8,582 nucleotides of DNA from an uncultured Lachnospiraceae bacterium (GCA_947177465.1 CAMWUP010000074.1:1-8582); one strand, 5' to 3'; counted from the first letter of the stretch, positions 1-5,739 are shown. Made by a program: numbers and translations. The notes: a model not told the origin generated them from the letters alone.

Positions 1-1414
1 CATAAAGCTTTTGCGAGAGGTCTACATAAACCTTGTGCGGGTTGACCAGACGTCTGTTCTCATCCCAAAGAGTACGAAGCTCCTTTTGGCAGATATCGCG
101 GATTTCCATTACCTTCGGTGAAGTATAGCAGCACTCGCCGTTTTGGAATACAGGAACCATAAGCTCCCGCAGGGTGTAGGTGCCTCCCTCCAGTCGGGTT
201 TTTTTCCATGGCTCCACCGGATCGAAAAGCTTCATGGGTTCGGAAGCATCAAAGCGCTCGTCTGCCAGACAGATTAAATCAGCCTTGATTTTGCCGGTTT
301 CTTTTTCGTAGATGCGGTAAATGGTCTTATTGCCGGGGTTGGTAACCTTTTCGCTGTTTTCGGAAAGCTTGATTTTAGGAATAAAGCTTCCGTCGGCGCC
401 CTTTACTGCCGCCAGCTTGTATACACCGCCAAAGGACGGACAGTCCTTGGAAGTAATCAGGTTTGTGCCGACGCCCCATGAAGTGATAGTGGCGCCCTGT
501 ACCTTCAGGCTGTCAATCAAATACTCATCCAAATCGTTGGAGGCGGAGATAATAGCGTCAGGGAAGCCTGCCGCATCTAACATTTTGCGTGCCTTCTTGG
601 ACAGGTAGGCGAGGTCGCCGCTGTCGAGACGGATGCCATATGAGGTCAGGGGAATTCCTGCCTCGCGCATTTCCTTAAATACTTTTATGGCATTGGGAAC
701 GCCGGATTTTAAAGTATCATAAGTATCTACCAGCAGGATGCATGCATTCGGGTAAATATCAGCGTAGGTTTTAAATGCTGTATATTCGTCCGGAAAACTC
801 ATAATCCAGCTATGGGCATGGGTTCCCTTGACAGGTACGTCAAAGAGTTGTCCGGCAAGTACATTGCTGGTAGCGATACAGCCGCCAATCATAGCTGCCC
901 TTGCGCCATAGATGCCGGCATCCGGACCCTGTGCCCGCCGCAGCCCGAACTCCATGATGCCGTCTCCCTGTGCGGCAAAGCAGACACGGGAGGCTTTGGT
1001 GGCAATCAGACTCTGATGATTGATGATGGTCAGGATTGCAGTTTCTACAAGCTGTGCCTGCATGATAGGAGCGATAACCTTGACAAGCGGCTCCCGCGGA
1101 AATACGACGGTGCCCTCAGGAATGGCGTAGATATCGCCTGTAAAACGGAAATTTTTCAGGTAATCCAGAAATTCCGAATCAAAAATGCCGAGGCTTGCCA
1201 GATAGGAGATATCCTCCTCATCAAAACGCAGATGCTTGATATAATCAATAACCTGCTCTAATCCGGCAGCGATGGCATAGCCGCCGCCATTTGGATTGGC
1301 GCGGTAAAATGCATCAAAAATAACGGTTTCGTTTTTGTCTTTGTTTTTGAAATAGCCCTGCATCATGGTAAGCTCGTAAAGGTCTGTCAGCAGGGTAAGA
1401 TTTTGTCTATCCAT
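1..1414 (-). CDS. pncB: Nicotinate phosphoribosyltransferase, 3' end cut by the window edge
   Basis: This enzyme joins nicotinate to PRPP with ATP to give nicotinate mononucleotide, the entry step of NAD salvage (Preiss-Handler route) in the cytoplasm. The visible 471 codons contain no stop and cover nearly the whole protein. Family signatures are clear: the N-terminal LLTDLYELTMMQGYF (residues 8-22), FGLRRAQGPDAG with GGCIATSN (about 156-184), the HAHSW segment (199-203) where the autophosphorylated histidine of the family lies, GIRLDSGDLAYLSKKAR (260-276), and WGVGTNL (313-319). I chose the ATG at 1414 because GGGAG sits about 6 bases upstream. An in-frame ATG at 1426 would add MGAK but has no ribosome site. 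The gene has its own promoter (1493-1521) and lies downstream of the cyclase gene on the same strand. Only the last residues are missing. Confidence 0.95.
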   Translation of the reverse strand, partial: MDRQNLTLLTDLYELTMMQGYFKNKDKNETVIFDAFYRANPNGGGYAIAAGLEQVIDYIKHLRFDEEDISYLASLGIFDSEFLDYLKNFRFTGDIYAIPEGTVVFPREPLVKVIAPIMQAQLVETAILTIINHQSLIATKASRVCFAAQGDGIMEFGLRRAQGPDAGIYGARAAMIGGCIATSNVLAGQLFDVPVKGTHAHSWIMSFPDEYTAFKTYADIYPNACILLVDTYDTLKSGVPNAIKVFKEMREAGIPLTSYGIRLDSGDLAYLSKKARKMLDAAGFPDAIISASNDLDEYLIDSLKVQGATITSWGVGTNLITSKDCPSFGGVYKLAAVKGADGSFIPKIKLSENSEKVTNPGNKTIYRIYEKETGKIKADLICLADERFDASEPMKLFDPVEPWKKTRLEGGTYTLRELMVPVFQNGECCYTSPKVMEIRDICQKELRTLWDENRRLVNPHKVYVDLSQKLY

Positions 1415-1464
1415 TTTTGCTCCCATCTGCGTGCTTGGACGCGCGTGAATTGCATTTTCTCTAT

Positions 1465-1474
1465 TGTCAAGACA
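1465..1474. promoter_or_regulatory. Candidate operator (TGTC-N2-GACA dyad) in the pncB leader
   Basis: The sequence TGTCAAGACA is a TGTC/GACA inverted repeat with a 2-bp centre, located just downstream of the predicted pncB transcription start, where a bound repressor would block elongation. NAD-salvage genes of Firmicutes are commonly controlled by the nicotinate-responsive repressor NiaR, whose sites, as I recall them, contain a TGTC...GACA core. The assignment to NiaR is inference. The dyad is short, and outward symmetry is poor (only 1463/1476 and 1461/1478 match further out). Confidence 0.35.
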
Positions 1475-1492
1475 GTTGTAAATGCTGCACTT

Positions 1493-1521
1493 ATCATACG
1501 ACTTTTTGATAGAGCCGTCAA
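1493..1521 (-). promoter_or_regulatory. Sigma-A type promoter of pncB
   Basis: Read on the minus strand, TTGACG (1521-1516) is followed by a 17-bp spacer and TATGAT (1498-1493). Each box differs from consensus by one base. Transcription would start near 1486, giving a leader of about 70 bases before the pncB ATG. The promoter lies in the 128-bp gap between the end of the cyclase gene and pncB. Confidence 0.7.
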
Positions 1522-1542
1522 GGAAAAGCAGTCATAAATTTG

Positions 1543-2826
1543 CTACATTACAATACGGTTTCTGCCGCTTTCTTTGCCCTCATACAGCTTTGTGTCCGCT
1601 TTCTGCAGCAGCTCCCGTATATTGGTATTGACGCCGCCCTCGGCAAGACCGAAGGTCATGGTGATATGTATGGTATGCTCTTCGTAGTCTATTTTCATTC
1701 TGCGGATTTCGTGGAGAAGAATCTCTGTTTCGGCATATGCATCGTCAAGCCCCATTGTATCATAAAGAAAAAGAAACTCTTCACCGCCCCAGCGAGCGAC
1801 AAATCCTTTGCCTATCATATGATTTTTCAGGATAGCTGCCACACGCTTCAGCACGACATCGCCGCAGTCATGTCCATAGGTATCGTTGACAGACTTGAAT
1901 AAATCAATATCGCCGATTGCGACAACAAAATGGTTTCCGTAGGTATTGGCGTTCAACTGTGTCTGTTTTAAATGCTTATCGGCAAAACGACGGTTGTTCA
2001 ATTCGGTCAGTGTATCCTGTTCCACCAGATTGCGGAGGGAGCGCTGCATATAGAGGGCGGAATATCCCATATCACTAAGCTCGTCGCTGCGACGCAGAAC
2101 GTCAGAATCCAGTTCCTCCCATAGGTTGCCGGTGGATACCTTGGACAGAAAAGAGCGTATTTTTTGCAGAGAATTTGTCAGCCTGCGCGTATAAGAGGAA
2201 GCAATGATGCTGACAACAATCATGCTGCATATGGCAATCAGAATAATGGGCAGAACTGCGCGCCGAACCACCGCATCGACTTCTGAGCTGGGTCTGCCCG
2301 CGTAGACCATACCCACAATGCTGCCATTACTGTTGCGCAAGGGCGTGTAATAGGCAAAATACCGCTGGTTATTGATTTCGGTATTGGTGTAAAAATGAGG
2401 CTGCCCTGAAAAAAGCACCTCCTGAATGACGAGAGCACTGGCTCCGGTGCCTGTAATACGAACACCCTCCGGATTACAGATTGTAGTCAGGATTCGGGTA
2501 TCCTGGTAGAAAATAGTAATGTCTATCTGCGTATCTGATTTCAGTCGGTCAATAATGGAATGGTCATCGGTCAAAAGCTGCGTTCCTTTGAATAAATCGG
2601 AAGAATCTCCGCCTTCCAGATGATAGTCGCCCGGATAGAGTAAATCGTACATCATAATAACATTGTCTGCCGTATTTCGCAGCTCAATACTCACCTCTGT
2701 GTGCATGGCTTTTCTTAACGCATAATAACTGAATATGGTGATAATCAATGCCAGAACGAGCAGGGGGATAACGCTCATGGATTGTAGAGAACGGTATAAA
2801 TGTCCGTTTTTTCTTGCTGAACTCAT
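1543..2826 (-). CDS. Membrane diguanylate cyclase with Cache sensor, HAMP and GGDEF domains
   Basis: Predicted to make cyclic di-GMP from two GTP in response to an extracytoplasmic ligand. The 427-aa protein has a transmembrane segment (about 19-38), an extracellular Cache domain (about 40-190) with the typical GTGASALVIQEVL and YFAYYTPLRNSNGSIVGMVY stretches, a second membrane segment (about 190-211), a HAMP-like linker (213-265) and a GGDEF domain (270-427). The catalytic motif is RWGGEEF (345-351, GGEEF at 347-351), an active-type signature. DTLTELNNRRF (271-281) and GDIDLFKSVNDTYGHDCGD (305-323) are also intact. At the position of the RxxD inhibitory site, four residues before the motif arginine, the sequence reads IGKG, so product inhibition at the I-site is probably absent. 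The start at 2826 is supported by GGAGGG 6 bases upstream; an in-frame ATG at 2850 coincides with the predicted transcription start and is unlikely. No EAL or HD-GYP domain is present. Confidence 0.93.
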   Translation of the reverse strand: MSSARKNGHLYRSLQSMSVIPLLVLALIITIFSYYALRKAMHTEVSIELRNTADNVIMMYDLLYPGDYHLEGGDSSDLFKGTQLLTDDHSIIDRLKSDTQIDITIFYQDTRILTTICNPEGVRITGTGASALVIQEVLFSGQPHFYTNTEINNQRYFAYYTPLRNSNGSIVGMVYAGRPSSEVDAVVRRAVLPIILIAICSMIVVSIIASSYTRRLTNSLQKIRSFLSKVSTGNLWEELDSDVLRRSDELSDMGYSALYMQRSLRNLVEQDTLTELNNRRFADKHLKQTQLNANTYGNHFVVAIGDIDLFKSVNDTYGHDCGDVVLKRVAAILKNHMIGKGFVARWGGEEFLFLYDTMGLDDAYAETEILLHEIRRMKIDYEEHTIHITMTFGLAEGGVNTNIRELLQKADTKLYEGKESGRNRIVM

Positions 2827-2851
2827 CGTGTTCCCTCCATTGGTATGCATT

Positions 2852-2866
2852 ATGTTATTATAACAT
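2852..2866. promoter_or_regulatory. Perfect 15-bp inverted repeat over the -10 box, possible operator
   Basis: ATGTTAT and ATAACAT flank a single central T with no mismatch. The repeat covers the whole -10 box of the cyclase promoter and reaches the start site, a position typical of repressor operators. No regulator gene is adjacent, so the binding protein is unknown. The arms are AT-rich, so chance symmetry is possible. Confidence 0.4.
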
Positions 2867-2886
2867 CAACCGATTGAATTGTACAA
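2857..2886 (-). promoter_or_regulatory. Promoter of the diguanylate cyclase gene
   Basis: On the minus strand, TTGTAC (2886-2881) and a perfect TATAAT (2862-2857) are separated by 18 bp. Transcription would begin near 2850, leaving a leader of only about 24 bases that contains the GGAGGG ribosome site. The -10 box is embedded in a perfect dyad (2852-2866). Confidence 0.6.
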
Positions 2887-2986
2887 GTAGTATGCGGGTG
2901 AAGTGCATGGAGAATTTTCAGGGCGGAGCGTTTTCATGACAGCAGGGAATTTTAAGAAATATTAGATAGAATCGAAGATATGATTA

Positions 2987-2995
2987 TGGTAAAAT
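2987..2995 (+). promoter_or_regulatory. Extended -10 promoter of the DUF3990 cluster
   Basis: TGG immediately before TAAAAT (2990-2995) forms an extended -10 element. The hexamer 17 bp upstream (TAGAAT) is a poor -35 box, which extended -10 promoters tolerate. The start would be near 3002, about 33 bases before the first ATG at 3035. The gap 2887-2986 between this and the divergent cyclase promoter shows no gene or obvious structure. Confidence 0.45.
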
Positions 2996-3034
2996 ACTAC
3001 TATCAGGTTAGTTGAAGGGGGAAGTGCATAAATT

Positions 3035-3350
3035 ATGACTCTTTATCATGCAAGCAACGAGATTGTCGAATTTCCTGAAGTGCGGAAGTCGAGGTATACG
3101 AAAGACTTTTCATGGGGATTTTATTGCAAAATGCAGAAGTGGAGAAACACATCCATATGATATTGTAGAAGGACCGATGGCAAATGACACGATATGGAAC
3201 TATGTGAATGACTTTCTTACAGGAAGGATAAACCGAAAACAGTTTTGGACGTTGGCAGAGTTTAAATATCCTACACACCAAATTAGTTTTCATACATTAT
3301 CTGCATTGAACTGTCTGATATTTGACAGGAGTGAGGTTGTTTATGACTGA
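3035..3350 (+). pseudogene. DUF3990 family gene (ADP-ribosyltransferase-like fold), broken by an internal deletion
   Basis: Two frames each hold part of one DUF3990 protein. From the ATG at 3035, preceded by GAAGGGGG, the sequence reads MTLYHASNEIVEF then KDFSWGFYC (31 family-like residues), then leaves the family and stops at 3158-3160, so the translated product is only 41 aa. The next frame carries the C-terminal part from about 3117 to the TGA at 3348-3350: DFIAKCRSGETHPYDIVEG, MANDTIWNYVNDF, KYPTHQISFHTL and DRSEVVYD, about 77 residues. As I recall, complete members are about 150-165 aa, so some 50 codons are missing. The YHxS and DFxxGFY motifs match the NAD-binding motifs of ADP-ribosyltransferase folds, the clan I believe this family belongs to. 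Most of the core is lost, so enzymatic activity is very unlikely. A single indel cannot repair it. Confidence 0.82.
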
Positions 3351-3738
3351 CAAAGAAAAAAATGATTTGTTTTATGTGTGTTCATTGATTGAATATATTG
3401 CTCGTCGGACAAAGAATAAGCGAGGAGTTGTCGTGGCGGCGCTGGGAAGGGAAGGCATTGAAAAGCAATTATATGATGCAGAAGTAAACCATTGTCTTTC
3501 TTTTGAGCAAGTGAGCGATGAAATCATAGAGCGATATAAAATTCCAAAAGGTGATTTTGATACCATTAGAGGGTGTAAGTATGCAATTCCCAGTTATACA
3601 GATATCGGAAAGTTGTATAGTATTATGATTGAAGATTGTGCAGAAGCTGGAAATGAGATTGAATTTCAAACGGATATTTATTACCAGAATCCTAGCTATT
3701 TAGAATGTTCTTATGAAGCGGGGTATTTGCTGGACTAA
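3343..3738 (+). CDS. 131-aa protein of unknown function, probable partner of the DUF3990 gene
   Basis: I do not recognise a named domain. The protein begins MTDKEKNDLFYVCSLIEYIARRTKN and ends YYQNPSYLECSYEAGYLLD. It is soluble, has no signal peptide or membrane segment, and looks mixed alpha/beta with a helical N-terminal half. The ATG at 3343 overlaps the last 8 bases of the DUF3990 frame (ATGACTGA), a layout typical of translationally coupled pairs, and GAGG lies about 6 bases upstream. A longer reading from a TTG at 3322 is less likely. From memory, similar proteins follow DUF3990 genes in other Lachnospiraceae, so a role as immunity or antitoxin partner is a reasonable but unproven inference. 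GC content is about 36 %, lower than the flanking genes, which suggests acquisition with the DUF3990 gene. The frame is intact, but an internal shortening near residues 100-110 cannot be excluded. Confidence 0.78.
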   Translation: MTDKEKNDLFYVCSLIEYIARRTKNKRGVVVAALGREGIEKQLYDAEVNHCLSFEQVSDEIIERYKIPKGDFDTIRGCKYAIPSYTDIGKLYSIMIEDCAEAGNEIEFQTDIYYQNPSYLECSYEAGYLLD

Positions 3739-3748
3739 AAATAACATC

Positions 3749-3778
3749 CTGTGCGGTAACTTTGAGAAAACGGCACAG
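3749..3778 (+). other. Hairpin in the gap before the lipoprotein gene
   Basis: CTGTGC (3749-3754) can pair with GCACAG (3773-3778), with two further GT/AC pairs after one mismatch. No T-run follows, so it is not a standard terminator. It ends 5 bases before the ribosome site of the next gene and could be an mRNA processing or stability element, or chance. Confidence 0.25.
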
Positions 3779-3797
3779 CTAGCGGGAGGGATTGAAA

Positions 3798-4574
3798 TTG
3801 AAAAAGATTTTAACAGCATCTATGACATTGCTCTTATCAGCCGTACTCTGTGCAGGATGCAGCAGTGGGGCAGATAATGCGGGAAAAGATATGGAAAATC
3901 CGGCGGCAGGCAGTGAGAATGGCGCAAATGCGGATAGCGAAGCAGGGATAGGAAATCAAAATGAAGATACGCAGGAGCCGGTCATGATTCAGACTTTTGC
4001 GAAAGAGGACGTGGCAGTAACGCCGGAAATCAAAGAATATGATTTTGCAGCGGCAGAAGAACTGGGGGAAACGCAGCAGCTACGGGGTACGCTGCCGGGG
4101 GCAGCCGAAGGAGTTTGGCATATCGTCTCGATTGAGGGCGTGGAATATTATTATGGGAAATATGATTTTGATGAAGATAAGGAAGCCGAGTTTTTCGGGT
4201 ATGCCATTTTTAGTGACAGCTATTCACTACATAACGGCATAACGGTAGGAATGACAATGGAAGAAATTCTGGGACAATATCCGAATATGGCGGTCATGGA
4301 TTTTGAGGGAAATTATCTGGGACAGGAAATAGTATATATGGGGTGGGATACCTCTGTATATCCGCACAGTTATACTTGGCAGGAGGGAGGCAAAGACTAC
4401 CAGTGGTCTGACCAGTTTGACTGTATCATGCTTGCAGATATTGACTTGGGTACGGCTGCTGCGCGGCCTGTTTGTCTGGCGCTGTTGGTAAAGGACGGTG
4501 CCGTGGCGGCTATTACGTTTTCCTGTCCGGCAGGCGGCATTGTTTCTCCAGGCTGGGCGGGAGAATCCGGCTGA
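3798..4574 (+). CDS. Secreted lipoprotein of unknown function, UUG start
   Basis: The 258-aa protein has a lipoprotein signal peptide: KK, a hydrophobic stretch TASMTLLLSAVL, and CAG-C with the lipidated cysteine at residue 21 (cysteine at -3 is slightly atypical). A low-complexity Gly/Ala/Asn/acidic linker follows to about residue 60. The mature globular part of about 190 residues contains EGVEYYYGKYDFDEDKEAEF and NGITVGMTMEEILGQYPNM. The latter resembles the GMT-EEI-L-YP turn-helix seen in SmpA/BLIP-like repeats, but I cannot assign a family. The protein would be anchored outside the membrane. Two TTG codons, at 3792 and 3798, could start it. I chose 3798 because GGGAGGG (3784-3790) is then 7 bases away rather than 1. 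The first in-frame ATG lies inside the signal peptide and would remove its lysines. No separate promoter is obvious, so it may be read with the upstream genes. Confidence 0.82.
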   Translation: MKKILTASMTLLLSAVLCAGCSSGADNAGKDMENPAAGSENGANADSEAGIGNQNEDTQEPVMIQTFAKEDVAVTPEIKEYDFAAAEELGETQQLRGTLPGAAEGVWHIVSIEGVEYYYGKYDFDEDKEAEFFGYAIFSDSYSLHNGITVGMTMEEILGQYPNMAVMDFEGNYLGQEIVYMGWDTSVYPHSYTWQEGGKDYQWSDQFDCIMLADIDLGTAAARPVCLALLVKDGAVAAITFSCPAGGIVSPGWAGESG

Positions 4575-4643
4575 TGTATAGGACGGTGCATGGGTGCTGC
4601 AATTTCTATCAGGAGAAAAAGCAGCGCTGGAAGGAGGATAAAA

Positions 4644-5123
4644 ATGGAAAAGAGATATATAAAAGATATCCGGCTCGGACTGCAGGAGGAATGGGTGGAG
4701 AGCGTCATACAGCGTTTTCTGTCTGTAAATCATTTTGAGAGAAAGATTAGCTTTGCAGGGAATGTATACTATGAGTGGTCAAAATTTCAAGGGATAGAGT
4801 CAGGTATTCCGCAGCTTAACCGTTTTTTTCAATATCAGTATAAGGATGGATTGCTGCACCTGGAGGCATGGATAGGGAACGATAAGGTGGAAATGGGGCT
4901 TACCGGATGGGGTGGCATGACGGAGAAATATCCTTATTTAAAAGGCATGCAGCAGCTCGTAGACGAACTTCTCGCGCCGCTGCCCAAAGACCACTATGCA
5001 GTTGCGGCTCTGCGGAAAGAAATGCGCAAGGAAAAAAGGGCAAGGTATGTGGGGGCAGTGGTCCTTTTTGTATTGCTGTTTGGCTTTATGGCGGTGTGGG
5101 CATGGGCGAGGCAGGCGTCTTGA
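4644..5123 (+). CDS. 159-aa protein with a single C-terminal membrane anchor, unknown function
   Basis: I do not recognise the family. The first 120 residues look like a soluble domain rich in aromatic residues (for example GNVYYEWSKFQG, LNRFFQYQYKDG, LHLEAWIGNDKVEMGLTGWGG). A very basic stretch, RKEMRKEKRARY (124-135), then precedes one transmembrane helix (about 136-155), leaving four residues outside. By the positive-inside rule the domain is cytoplasmic and held by a tail anchor. The start at 4644 is fixed by AAGGAGG 6 bases upstream; an earlier in-frame ATG at 4590 has no such site. It follows the lipoprotein gene after 69 bp with no terminator between, so the two are probably co-transcribed and may act on the two faces of the membrane. 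That pairing is inference. Confidence 0.8.
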   Translation: MEKRYIKDIRLGLQEEWVESVIQRFLSVNHFERKISFAGNVYYEWSKFQGIESGIPQLNRFFQYQYKDGLLHLEAWIGNDKVEMGLTGWGGMTEKYPYLKGMQQLVDELLAPLPKDHYAVAALRKEMRKEKRARYVGAVVLFVLLFGFMAVWAWARQAS

Positions 5124-5136
5124 GGAAGGGGACGCC
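5114..5136. terminator. Weak hairpin between convergent genes
   Basis: GGCGTC (5114-5119) pairs with GACGCC (5131-5136) around a 11-base loop, overlapping the stop codon of the tail-anchored protein gene. On the plus strand a T-rich tract (5151-5165) follows only after a gap of about 14 bases; on the minus strand there is no T-run. It may serve as an imperfect terminator for the plus-strand cluster. Confidence 0.3.
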
Positions 5137-5155
5137 GCCAATTACTACTATGTTA

Positions 5156-5503
5156 TTATTTTTTTGAACCTTTTTTCTTTTTGCTTTCAATCAGACCCTT
5201 TAGCTTCAGCGCTTTGTCAATATTTCCTTCTACTTTCAGCTTTTGCAGGGTGACAGCCATAACCGGGTCGAGTTCCCCCTTTGCAATTTTTAGCAATGTT
5301 TCTGCTTTACATGTAAACATGACATCTCTGTCATAATACTCATACGGCTCCACATACAGCTTTCCGTCTTTTACCTCTGCATAAAAAATCCCCTGTGCTT
5401 CGCCTGTAATATTAAACTGATATGCCAGATGCTCATTCACGCCGCTTACATCAGCGTTCATGAATTCGGCTTTCACGCCTGAAAATAATTCTTCATATGT
5501 CAT
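5156..5503 (-). CDS. SCP2-type lipid/sterol carrier domain protein
   Basis: A 115-aa single-domain protein resembling the SCP2 sterol-carrier fold: a helix plus strands with YQFNITGEAQGIFYAEVKDG (28-47) and LYVEPYEYYDRDVMFTCKAETLLKIAKGELDP, then a C-terminal pocket-closing part LQKLKVEGNIDKALKLKGLI (87-106). It ends in a lysine-rich tail, KKKKGSKK. In this fold a hydrophobic cavity binds lipids or acyl compounds. Clostridia do not make sterols, so the ligand is probably a fatty acyl or other hydrophobic molecule. The ATG at 5503 has GGAGGA about 7 bases upstream. An upstream in-frame ATG at 5554 would add 17 residues but has no ribosome site and reads through the one used here. The gene converges on the plus-strand cluster (33 bp between stop codons) and diverges from ileS. 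Confidence 0.82.
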   Translation of the reverse strand: MTYEELFSGVKAEFMNADVSGVNEHLAYQFNITGEAQGIFYAEVKDGKLYVEPYEYYDRDVMFTCKAETLLKIAKGELDPVMAVTLQKLKVEGNIDKALKLKGLIESKKKKGSKK

Positions 5504-5574
5504 TTTACATTCCTCCATTTTGTAAGTATTAAGTGGAAAAGCAACTCTGTCCAACTTACGTTTTTAATATATTT

Positions 5575-5603
5575 AGAGTATCATTTATTCAAATGCCGGT
5601 CAA
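5575..5603 (-). promoter_or_regulatory. Possible promoter of the SCP2 gene
   Basis: On the minus strand, TTGACC (5603-5598) is followed after 17 bp by TACTCT (5580-5575), with TGA just before it as an extended -10. The -10 match is weak. A second candidate nearer the gene, TTGGAC with TAATAC at 17 bp, is about equally weak, so the exact start is undecided. Confidence 0.35.
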
Positions 5604-5651
5604 TATTGTTTTTCCGGGTATAAGGGTTAAATAAACAGGTGCTGATTTTTC

Positions 5652-5681
5652 TTGACAATTGTGGCATCCTCACTATATAAT
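5652..5681 (+). promoter_or_regulatory. Consensus sigma-A promoter of the ileS T-box transcript
   Basis: TTGACA (5652-5657) and TATAAT (5676-5681) are both perfect, separated by 18 bp. Transcription should begin near 5688. Such a strong constitutive promoter fits control by downstream attenuation: the T-box decides whether the transcript reaches ileS. Confidence 0.85.
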
Positions 5682-5689
5682 TACCAATA

Positions 5690-5726
5690 AACAACAGAAT
5701 TCATGCTTTACGTGCCTTCTGTTGTT
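5690..5726 (+). other. Hairpin at the very 5' end of the ileS transcript
   Basis: AACAACAGAA (5690-5699) and TTCTGTTGTT (5717-5726) form 10 perfect pairs. The 17-base interior can add CATG/CGTG (5702-5705 with 5711-5714 or so) around a CTTTA loop. It lies between the predicted start site and T-box Stem I and is not part of the conserved T-box core. No T-run follows, so it is not a terminator. It may protect the 5' end of the leader RNA. Confidence 0.6.
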
Positions 5727-5739
5727 GTGAATAAGAAAG

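Noticed and set aside
812..1261. A 149-codon plus-strand open frame inside pncB
   Set aside because: Shadow of pncB on the other strand; the minus-strand frame carries the conserved enzyme motifs.
1448..1470. TTGACA on the minus strand at 1470-1465 as a second pncB -35 box
   Set aside because: The hexamer 17 bp downstream is GC-rich (CACGCG), so there is no -10. The TTGACG/TATGAT pair upstream is far better, and this TTGACA is more simply part of the TGTC/GACA dyad.
2887..3034. A c-di-GMP riboswitch or a small upstream antitoxin gene before the DUF3990 remnant
   Set aside because: I could not find the conserved riboswitch core, and the only short frame (ATG at 2937) runs 9 codons before a stop.
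3048..3350. A separate 100-aa gene beginning at the ATG at 3048
   Set aside because: Its first 20 or so residues are out-of-frame reading of the DUF3990 start, it lacks a ribosome site, and only the later part resembles the family. It is the second half of the broken gene.
4227..4733. Minus-strand frames opposite the lipoprotein gene
   Set aside because: No ribosome site; the plus-strand gene has a proper signal peptide and lipobox.
5690..5726. The 5' leader hairpin as a terminator for a minus-strand transcript
   Set aside because: No minus-strand gene ends there, the stem is AT-rich and the following T-tract is short and interrupted.
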